From Ruminococcaceae bacterium UBA4306 (GTDB taxonomy: Bacteria > Bacillota > Clostridia > Oscillospirales > Acutalibacteraceae): 5,529 nucleotides of DNA. The notes under the pieces are model-generated. The model was not told the origin of the DNA. It searched no databases and was given only the letters and a program-made list of their open reading frames with translations. The first letter of the stretch is position 1, and every line of letters starts with the position of its first letter. The stretch is from NCBI GenBank assembly GCA_002394725.1, contig DGUQ01000077.1:1-5529 (forward strand), in the 5' to 3' direction. This document shows, piece after piece, positions 1-4,200 of this stretch. The position numbers and the translations under genes are program-made.

Positions 1-99
1 TTTGCGGTAAGCCGCGGAACGCTTATTCTCACATGATCGGTTGAGAGTGCGGTTGTCCGATCAGTATATCAAAGGGTATGACAAATACACGAAATATGT

Positions 100-265
100 C
101 TTTATACTAAGTAGCAATAAAGAGCTTTAAAAAGATATTAGCGGAGAATTTCGCAGAACAAGGCGGAGGGCGCAGGCAGGCTGCCGCCTGTCAAGACTGA
201 CAACGCAGTTATGCGGAATTCTCCGCAATAGATATTAAAGTGTTTTATTGCTACTTAGTATAAAG
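100..265. mobile_element. MITE-like palindromic element with 22-bp perfect terminal inverted repeats
   Basis: The left end (100-121) and right end (244-265) are perfect 22-bp reverse complements. Further in, CTTTAA is mirrored on both arms, and a second inverted block at 141-159 and 208-226 matches at 17 of 19 positions (core GCGGAGAATT). The centre (about 171-192) holds a small GC-rich hairpin of the GGCAG/CTGCC type. The element is non-coding, about 160 bp and internally palindromic, as expected of a miniature inverted-repeat transposable element moved by a transposase encoded elsewhere. The true ends may be the TACTAAGTAGC repeats at 105 and 260 flanked by TA, as in Tc1/mariner-IS630-type insertion, but flanking TTT/AAA bases also match, so this is undecided. 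A 15-bp copy of the end occurs at 2339-2353. The right end contains an outward TATAAA that could supply a -10 for the following gene. Confidence 0.75.
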
Positions 266-286
266 TATCAGAAACGGAGTAGGATC

Positions 287-655
287 ATGGAACTGAAAAA
301 ACTGCCGTACCGCTTCTCGGTATGCAAGGTATCGGATATCGCCGCCGTCGACTTACACAAGGATTTTTATTTTATCGGCAGAACGGACGAAGAGCTATCG
401 CTCGTGTGCCGCACCGAGGATGTACCCGAGCATACCGCGGCGCGTGACGATGGCTGGAGGGGCTTTCGCATACAGGGGGTGCTCGATTTCTCCCTGATCG
501 GGATATTGTCAAAGCTCTCCGCGATCTTAGCGGAGCACAAGATCGGCATCTTCGCCGTATCGACCTACAACACCGATTATATCCTTGTCAAAGAAGCGGA
601 TTTTGAGCGCGCGTTGAGAGCGCTTGCGGATAAAGGCTATACCGTAACCGACTGA
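287..655 (+). CDS. ACT domain-containing protein (CASTOR/ACT_7-like, COG3603)
   Basis: This 122-residue protein resembles the small stand-alone ACT proteins of Firmicutes (COG3603, CASTOR/ACT_7 domain). ACT domains generally bind amino acids or other small ligands, and the ligand here is unknown. Residues about 7-45 form a first ACT-like half. Residues about 60-122 form a better conserved ACT domain, with G64-x2-D67 and G72, then IFAVST followed by T96-D97-Y98 and a helix FERALRAL. There is no signal peptide or membrane segment, so it should be cytosolic. The reading frame is open from TTG at 248, but that codon lies inside the MITE terminal repeat. The ATG at 287 is preceded by GGAG at 276-279 with 7-nt spacing and is the preferred start. 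DUF5131 follows after 34 nt, suggesting cotranscription. The MITE ends 21 nt upstream of the start, so the native promoter was probably displaced or is now provided by the element. Confidence 0.85.
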   Translation: MELKKLPYRFSVCKVSDIAAVDLHKDFYFIGRTDEELSLVCRTEDVPEHTAARDDGWRGFRIQGVLDFSLIGILSKLSAILAEHKIGIFAVSTYNTDYILVKEADFERALRALADKGYTVTD

Positions 656-689
656 GAACACTCGACTCAAACAGAAAGAGGGGGAGAGC

Positions 690-1568
690 ATGCACGATAT
701 ATGGAACCCGTGGCACGGCTGCAAGAAGTGCAGCGAGGGATGTCAGAACTGCTATATGTACTTCCTCGATGAACAGCGCGGCAAAAACGGCGCGGATATC
801 TACAAAACGAAATCAGGCTTTCGCTATCCGCTGTCCAAGGATCGCCGCGGCAGATACAAGGTCGAGAGCGGCGAACAGCTCCGCGTGTGCATGACCTCGG
901 ATTTCTTTTTACAGGAGGCGGACTTGTGGCGTGACGAAGCATGGAGCATCATCCGTCAGCGACCCGACGTCGTATTCTTCCTCTTGACGAAGCGTCCCGA
1001 GCGAGCAGCGCAATGCTTACCGTATGACTGGGGCGACGGCTGGGAGAACGTCTTTTTCAACGTGAGCTGTGAGAATCAGCGGCGTGCCGATGAGCGCGTC
1101 CCGATCCTGCTGACGCTGCCCTTCAAGCATAAGGGCGTCATGTGCGCGCCGTTCATCGGCGCCGTGAGCCTAAAAGACTATCTCAAGAGCGGACAGATCG
1201 AGCAGGTCATCTGTGACGGTGAGAACTATTCGGGGGCGCGGCCGTGTCACTATGAGTGGGTCAAGGCGCTCAGCGACGAGTGCAGAGAGCATGACGTTAC
1301 CTTTGCCTTTGTCGGCACCGGAAGACGCTTTGTCAAGGACGGCAGGATGTACCGTATCGAGAGCAGCGAGCTGCAGGCGAGCCAGGCGCATAAGTCGGGC
1401 TTGAGCTTCAAGGGCAAGCCGATCGACTTCAAGCTCACCAACCTGCTCGGCATGCCTCTGAGGGAAGAACGCCGCTATCAGCCGTACTTTTCCGAAAAAT
1501 GCCAAACCTGCGGCATGAGGATCATCTGCAACGGCTGTACCCGATGCGGCAAATGTGAGCCGAAATAA
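690..1568 (+). CDS. DUF5131 family protein (phage gp37/gp68-like, COG4422), cysteine-rich, radical-SAM-like
   Basis: This 292-residue protein matches the DUF5131/Gp37-Gp68 family (PF07505, COG4422), found in phages and bacterial genomes and of unproven biochemical function. Typical family features are visible. It opens with WNPWHGC and then a cysteine cluster at C11, C14, C18 and C21. C11-x6-C18-x2-C21 is the usual family pattern, while C14-x3-C18-x2-C21 also fits the CX3CX2C iron-sulfur pattern of radical SAM enzymes. LTKRPER is at 99-105, NVSCENQ at 124-130 and GENYSGARPCHYEW at 177-190. The C-terminus holds six more cysteines (271, 274, 280, 283, 286, 289) that look like a second metal or iron-sulfur site. 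No signal peptide is seen. The ATG at 690 has an AGGGGGAGAG ribosome site at 679-688. It lies 34 nt after the ACT gene, and a strong terminator follows at 1641. Fe-S radical chemistry is inferred, not shown. Confidence 0.88.
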   Translation: MHDIWNPWHGCKKCSEGCQNCYMYFLDEQRGKNGADIYKTKSGFRYPLSKDRRGRYKVESGEQLRVCMTSDFFLQEADLWRDEAWSIIRQRPDVVFFLLTKRPERAAQCLPYDWGDGWENVFFNVSCENQRRADERVPILLTLPFKHKGVMCAPFIGAVSLKDYLKSGQIEQVICDGENYSGARPCHYEWVKALSDECREHDVTFAFVGTGRRFVKDGRMYRIESSELQASQAHKSGLSFKGKPIDFKLTNLLGMPLREERRYQPYFSEKCQTCGMRIICNGCTRCGKCEPK

Positions 1569-1640
1569 ACGGACAAGCCGCGTGTCTTTTCATCCACATG
1601 GAAACACCCCGTGTTTTGATAAGATAATACTTTTATAAAC

Positions 1641-1674
1641 ACAGACGAGGGTATCGATCCTCGTCTGTTTTATT
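1641..1674 (+). terminator. Rho-independent terminator of the ACT-DUF5131 unit
   Basis: A perfect 10-bp stem (ACAGACGAGG at 1641-1650, CCTCGTCTGT at 1659-1668) encloses an 8-nt loop and runs into TTTATT. It lies 72 nt after the DUF5131 stop. A weaker interrupted hairpin (about 1582-1607) precedes it. A-rich sequence on the left side means it may also work weakly on the - strand. Confidence 0.88.
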
Positions 1675-1683
1675 AAATATCAG

Positions 1684-1744
1684 TATAAAAAAGCCTCCCT
1701 TTTCTAAGGGAGGTGCTGCGGATCACTATCCGCGGCGGAGGGTT
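1684..1744 (-). repeat. Double-hairpin dispersed (REP-like) repeat, also a - strand terminator
   Basis: Two adjacent hairpins are present. CCTCCCTT (1694-1701) pairs with AAGGGAGG (1706-1713) around a 4-nt loop. GCGGAT (1718-1723) pairs with ATCCGC (1728-1733) around CACT, extended by a wobble and a C-G pair. CGGAGGG follows at 1736-1742. From memory, repeats of the form hairpin CCTCCCTT/AAGGGAGG, variable GC hairpin, then GGAGGG are dispersed in many Clostridia genomes, and this looks like one unit. Read on the - strand, the first hairpin is followed by GCTTTTTTATA, a canonical intrinsic terminator. No - strand gene ends directly here. Confidence 0.6.
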
Positions 1745-1931
1745 GCCGACATAATAGTAATCGCGATATATCCTTGCGAGATATTCGAACAATTCAAATA
1801 CTCAGACCTCCGAAAACCGCCTATTTTTCGATTATGAAAAAATATAAATTTCTCCTGCGGAAGATACAAAATCTTGTGTTTTTCGGTTATTTTTCTTCAA
1901 AATATATTAAAAAATCGTTTATTTTCCAATG

Positions 1932-1995
1932 GGAATTAACGGTTACAAAGTGACATTATTTTTATTCAAAAAGGAATTAACCGTTAACAAACTGA
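1932..1995. promoter_or_regulatory. Tandem dyad repeats, probable regulator binding sites
   Basis: Two copies of a roughly 22-nt sequence lie 41 bp apart start to start: GGAATTAACGGTTA-CAAAGTGA (1932-1953) and GGAATTAACCGTTAACAAACTGA (1973-1995). Each carries a near-palindromic TTAACSGTTA core. The spacing is close to four helical turns, so both lie on the same DNA face. They sit upstream of the promoter at 2024-2052, as expected for an activator or a cooperative repressor. The regulator is unknown. Confidence 0.5.
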
Positions 1996-2010
1996 TATGA
2001 AAATGGGCAA

Positions 2011-2031
2011 CCTGTAACTGGAAATTACAGG
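2011..2031. promoter_or_regulatory. Inverted repeat overlapping the -35 region (possible operator)
   Basis: CCTGTAA (2011-2017) and TTACAGG (2025-2031) are perfect 7-bp inverted arms around 7 nt. The right arm covers the proposed -35 hexamer at 2024-2029, so a bound protein would block RNA polymerase. Confidence 0.4.
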
Positions 2032-2056
2032 AGTTCTCTGTTACAATATAATTGTA
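2024..2056 (+). promoter_or_regulatory. Sigma-A-like promoter with a palindrome over the -10
   Basis: A perfect -10 TATAAT (2047-2052) lies 17 nt from a moderate -35 ATTACA (2024-2029, 4 of 6 consensus bases). The -10 is embedded in a palindrome, TACAAT-ATA-ATTGTA (2042-2056), which could be a second operator. The 55-codon gene begins about 40 nt downstream. Confidence 0.6.
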
Positions 2057-2097
2057 GGAAATAAAACAACTGTTCGAATAATTGAAGGAGTGATTGT

Positions 2098-2265
2098 ATG
2101 AAGATCAACGTAAGAGGAGAACACGTATCTGACAAAATTATCAACATGTATGTCAGCGAGCTTGTCAAAGCGCACCCCGACAAACACATCGACGCGGTGG
2201 ATATCTTTGTCGAGGGCGATAAGATGAAGGTCAGGCTGATGCACGACCTCGATCGCTCCGCTTGA
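2098..2265 (+). CDS. Small hypothetical protein, 55 aa
   Basis: I do not recognise this protein. ATG at 2098 is preceded by an excellent AAGGAG (2085-2090) with 7-nt spacing and a sigma-A-like promoter, and the frame runs 55 codons to TGA at 2263-2265. The predicted protein starts MKINVRGEHV, followed by an amphipathic stretch (about residues 11-28), then a strand-like segment (DAVDIFVEG, 32-40) and a basic strand-like segment (KMKVRLM, 42-48). It ends in DLDRSA. The strand-helix-strand-strand order and the opening resemble the first part of ribosome hibernation factor (HPF/RaiA) folds, but that is only a visual impression and it would be half the usual length. No signal peptide or membrane segment is present. 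An open frame on the opposite strand (2041-2244) lacks a ribosome site and looks like a shadow. The elaborate upstream region suggests tight control. Confidence 0.7.
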   Translation: MKINVRGEHVSDKIINMYVSELVKAHPDKHIDAVDIFVEGDKMKVRLMHDLDRSA

Positions 2266-2295
2266 AGTGAGAGCGGAGAATCGATTCCGCTTGAA
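2256..2295. repeat. Direct repeat TCCGCTTGAA with alternative hairpins
   Basis: TCCGCTTGAA occurs at 2257-2266 and 2286-2295. Between them, AGCGGA (2272-2277) can pair with TCCGCT on either side, giving two mutually exclusive stems. The left stem, CTCCGCT/AGCGGAG, overlaps the stop codon of the 55-codon gene. There is no T run, so it is not a simple terminator. The block GCGGAGAAT-CGA-TTCCGC resembles the inner GCGGAGAATTCCGC motif of the MITE at 100-265. Confidence 0.45.
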
Positions 2296-2338
2296 AAACA
2301 GAATGAAGATGTGGAATAACCTTTCTCATATCCTCCTA

Positions 2339-2353
2339 TGCTACTTAGTATAA
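2339..2353. repeat. Solo copy of the MITE terminal repeat
   Basis: TGCTACTTAGTATAA here is identical over 15 bp to the right end of the MITE (249-263). It has no inverted partner nearby. With the GCGGAGAAT-like block at 2273-2290 it may be the eroded right half of a second element inserted behind the 55-codon gene. Confidence 0.55.
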
Positions 2354-2371
2354 GTTACTTCCATAGTGCCG

Positions 2372-2404
2372 AACCGTCGCTCTCCCACAGCGGCGGTTTT
2401 TGTT
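2372..2404 (+). terminator. Rho-independent terminator for the 55-codon gene
   Basis: AACCGTCGCT (2372-2381) pairs with AGCGGCGGTT (2389-2398), one G-T wobble, around a 7-nt loop, followed by TTTTTGTTT. It ends 6 nt before the convergent acylphosphatase stop. On the - strand there is no T run after the stem, so it should act only on + strand transcripts. Confidence 0.82.
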
Positions 2405-2409
2405 TAGTA

Positions 2410-2697
2410 TCAGTACCTCACCCGAAAGCCGCGTTCATCCTCTGTCGTTTCCAGCGTCTTGACCTCCATGCGGTCGATAACGATGTAGGCGCCGCGATCA
2501 ATGGCGGCGATCACGTCGTCGATCTGCCGCTCGGTGCCCTGTATCTCCATCGATACGCTGTCATCATATTCATTCCGCACCCATCCGGTCACGCCGTACA
2601 GCTTTGCCGCCTGCATCGCCGTCCAGCGGAATCCTACCGCTTGCACCTGACCGTAGAACCGGATGTATTTGCGTACCGTTTTGCGTTTTGTCAGCAT
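2410..2697 (-). CDS. acyP: Acylphosphatase
   Basis: A 95-residue acylphosphatase (EC 3.6.1.7 family), which hydrolyses carboxyl-phosphate bonds of acyl phosphates in the cytosol. The signature is clear: YGQVQAVGFRW, with the phosphate-binding loop and catalytic Arg24, followed by GVTGWVRN with catalytic Asn42. The usual VQGVGFR is VQAVGFR here, a Gly-to-Ala change at residue 20 inside the loop. The usual DG after WVRN is replaced by EYDDS. Length is normal for the family. The frame extends upstream to 2799, but that part overlaps the preceding gene. The ATG at 2697 has GAGG with 7-nt spacing and gives the standard family length, so it is preferred. It is the last gene of a three-gene operon, 13 nt after the phospholipase stop. 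No - strand terminator follows directly. Confidence 0.92.
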   Translation of the reverse strand: MLTKRKTVRKYIRFYGQVQAVGFRWTAMQAAKLYGVTGWVRNEYDDSVSMEIQGTERQIDDVIAAIDRGAYIVIDRMEVKTLETTEDERGFRVRY

Positions 2698-2710
2698 ATG
2701 TTCACCTCGA

Positions 2711-3466
2711 TTATCCGTCGATATATGAGCGGCTGCCGGTGATCTCTCTGAGCGCCGCTTCATCGATCCTATCCCGTACAAAATCATGTGCCGCCTCAAT
2801 ATACCGCACCGCGTCCGCCAACGCCCTGCGATAGAGCGGAGAGAAGCCGCGCAGATCCATATCGTCGATCGCCTTGCTGCGGTATGAGATCAGCGCGAGC
2901 TTGGTATGCGTTTTGCCGGCGATCCTGTCCAGCCATCCGCTCTTGTCCGTGACGATCGCGTAGAACGGCTTCATGTCGCGGTGACCCTGTCTGAATTTCT
3001 CCCACGCGTCATCCCAGCCGTAGATATCGGTGATCGCGCCGCCGACAGCGTCCTTCATCGATTCGGGCAAAAAGCATGGGATACGCACCTCGCCGCCTGT
3101 CATCCTGTCGAGCTTATGCTCGATCGCCATGTGCATGGGGAAGCTGTTCTTCGCCTTGCGGTTGATGTAGGGGTGAGCGGTGGAGTCCAGCGCGTAGTGG
3201 CACAAAAAGCCTGCCGCATAGGAGAACACCTTGCGGTTGTTTTTGCCGCGCTTGATCAGCTCTATGAGGAAGTCGCCCGTATGCTCGCGGTGCATGACGG
3301 ACGAATAGCGGTTCACGCGATGGCGAAACGGCGCGATATAAAAGCGGTAGAACAGGTACGGGTCGGGACCGATCAGTCCGAAGTCGTAGATGTCGCGGTC
3401 AACGTCGATCGCAAGGCGCTCCAGCACCTGAGCGCCAAAGCGCGTATGGACGATGATATCGGGCAT
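2711..3466 (-). CDS. Zinc-dependent phospholipase C family protein
   Basis: A 251-residue protein of the zinc-dependent phospholipase C / S1-P1 nuclease-like fold (PF00882). The trinuclear zinc ligand pattern can be followed: H7 near the N-terminus, D35 in GPDPYLF, H59, H90-x3-D94 in CHYALD, H98, and H112-x3-E116. This matches the His-x3-Asp and His-x3-Glu spacing of Bacillus cereus PLC. Unlike secreted PLC toxins it has no signal peptide and no C-terminal C2-like domain. It therefore looks cytosolic and belongs to the uncharacterised small family common in gut Clostridia. Lipid head-group hydrolysis is a family inference, and the substrate is unknown. The ATG at 3466 has a near-perfect GGAGG with 7-nt spacing. 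It lies 14 nt after the E2-like gene and 13 nt before acyP, so it is the middle gene of a compact operon. Confidence 0.88.
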   Translation of the reverse strand: MPDIIVHTRFGAQVLERLAIDVDRDIYDFGLIGPDPYLFYRFYIAPFRHRVNRYSSVMHREHTGDFLIELIKRGKNNRKVFSYAAGFLCHYALDSTAHPYINRKAKNSFPMHMAIEHKLDRMTGGEVRIPCFLPESMKDAVGGAITDIYGWDDAWEKFRQGHRDMKPFYAIVTDKSGWLDRIAGKTHTKLALISYRSKAIDDMDLRGFSPLYRRALADAVRYIEAAHDFVRDRIDEAALREITGSRSYIDG

Positions 3467-3480
3467 ATCGTCACCTCCGA

Positions 3481-4047
3481 TTAGCGTTTGATCTCCCAGC
3501 TGTCGATGATTGCGCCGAGGGTTTCTTTCTCTGTGATCTCATCGGGAGCGTTCTCCGTCAGCGCAACAGGGTCGGACGGGAATAGTTCATCATGATTCCG
3601 CATTTTTTTGAACCATGCCGCCGCCTTGAAATTCGCGGGGGATCGCGTTTCGACAAGCGTGGGATCATAGGTCAGTGTGCCGAGCATCCGCTTGACATAG
3701 TCCTTGAGCGAATCGTCCTCCTGCCACCTTTCGCTCGGGCAGTAGGTGCCCTTGGAGTACCAGTTCGGATGGAATACGGGCGGCATGTTGAGCATCTTGG
3801 TGTTCGGAGCGAGCTTGGGGTAGGAATCCCACAGCGTGATCCTGACCGTGCATTGGTCGATGGCGCTCACGATGTATCGCTCCTCGGTCGCCGAGAGCGC
3901 GTATGTCCTGATCTTGACGGTAAGCAGGTATTCCTCCGCGTACGGCGGCTCCCCCTTGGTCACGATCCACGACAGATACGGTCTGTCCTGCAATCGCAGC
4001 ATAGCGCGGTAGTCCGCCGCCAAGCGTTCCTTTCTGTTATCAGCCAC
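3481..4047 (-). CDS. Ubiquitin-conjugating enzyme E2 (UBC)-like protein
   Basis: A 188-residue protein with the hallmarks of an E2 ubiquitin-conjugating fold. After strand-rich residues about 24-75 come YP (76-77), P81, PP (89-90), then HPN (93-95) and, eight residues after the Asn, Cys103 in GTYC. This is the same spacing as in human UBC9 (HPNVYPSGTVC). Trp108 follows, then a helical stretch and PAN (137-139) with FKAAAWFKK, matching the end of the E2 core. Residues about 150-188 form an acidic tail. Catalytic Cys and HPN Asn are both present, so the protein looks active rather than a variant. Known bacterial E2-like proteins usually sit with E1, ubiquitin-like or JAB-protease genes, and none is visible here. 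The start is taken as GTG at 4047, with AAGGAG at 4056-4061 and 8-nt spacing. An upstream GTG at 4056 would overlap that site. It is the first gene of the operon with the phospholipase and acylphosphatase. Confidence 0.8.
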   Translation of the reverse strand: MADNRKERLAADYRAMLRLQDRPYLSWIVTKGEPPYAEEYLLTVKIRTYALSATEERYIVSAIDQCTVRITLWDSYPKLAPNTKMLNMPPVFHPNWYSKGTYCPSERWQEDDSLKDYVKRMLGTLTYDPTLVETRSPANFKAAAWFKKMRNHDELFPSDPVALTENAPDEITEKETLGAIIDSWEIKR

Positions 4048-4070
4048 GCTCCTCACTCCTTTTCCCTTTT

Positions 4071-4099
4071 ATTATACAGAAGATTTCTGAAAAGTTCCA
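4071..4099 (-). promoter_or_regulatory. Promoter of the E2-phospholipase-acyP operon
   Basis: On the - strand, a perfect -10 TATAAT (4076-4071) lies 17 nt after a weak -35 TGGAAC (4099-4094). It precedes the E2-like GTG start by about 23 nt, giving a short leader that contains the ribosome binding site. Confidence 0.6.
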
Positions 4100-4137
4100 C
4101 TGTTTTTGACGATTTTTATGAGAACCCGTTCGGGTGC

Positions 4138-4166
4138 TTGTGATCGCCTTTGTAATGTGCTATACT
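4138..4166 (+). promoter_or_regulatory. Promoter of the alpha/beta hydrolase gene
   Basis: -35 TTGTGA (4138-4143), 17-nt spacer, extended -10 TGC-TATACT (-10 at 4161-4166). It is divergent from the E2 operon promoter, with about 39 bp between the two -35 elements. A small hairpin ACCCG-TT-CGGGT (about 4124-4135) lies between them. Confidence 0.65.
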
Positions 4167-4200
4167 TTTTGTCAGTACCATTATAGAATCAGGTGATTGT

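Larger units (their letters stand above)
1745..2097. other. Gene-free AT-rich regulatory region upstream of the 55-codon gene
   Basis: About 350 bp without a convincing coding region on either strand. It is far more AT-rich than the neighbouring genes, with several A/T runs (about 1830-1925). It contains a weak hairpin AAGAT/ATCTT at 1861-1875 followed by a T run, tandem dyad repeats at 1932-1995, a palindrome at 2011-2031, a promoter at 2024-2052, and a palindrome over the -10. TTCGAA-centred sequences lie near both edges (1784-1797 and 2073-2086), matching at 12 of 14 positions. A small RNA here cannot be excluded. Confidence 0.6.

Noticed and set aside
1..99. Possible 3' end of an upstream gene
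   Set aside because: Two + frames are open to stops at 34-36 and 42-44, but the 11-13 residues give no recognisable protein and no choice between frames. A 7-bp hairpin (34-40/57-63) has no T run.
100..265. Riboswitch or leader attenuator instead of a MITE
   Set aside because: The perfect inverted repeat at the very ends and a second copy of the end elsewhere fit a mobile element better. No known riboswitch motif is recognised.
248..286. Thirteen-codon N-terminal extension of the ACT protein from TTG 248
   Set aside because: The extension is translated MITE terminal repeat with no ribosome site, while ATG 287 has a good one. The copy at 2339 gives nearly the same peptide, which shows it is repeat sequence.
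2041..2244. 67-codon - strand frame opposite the 55-codon gene
   Set aside because: It has no ribosome site and ends inside the promoter. The + strand frame has a strong ribosome site and promoter.
2338..2742. 134-codon + strand frame over the acylphosphatase gene
   Set aside because: It begins in the solo MITE end, runs through a terminator and is antisense to a well-supported gene.
2698..2799. N-terminal extension of the acylphosphatase to 2799
   Set aside because: It overlaps the phospholipase gene. The ATG at 2697 has a ribosome site and gives the normal family length.
2906..3484. 192-codon + strand frame opposite the phospholipase gene
   Set aside because: It is antisense to a gene with clear zinc-ligand motifs, and its composition is that of a shadow frame.
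3592..4143. 183-codon + strand frame opposite the E2-like gene
   Set aside because: It has no ribosome site or recognisable domain, and the opposite strand carries the E2 signature.
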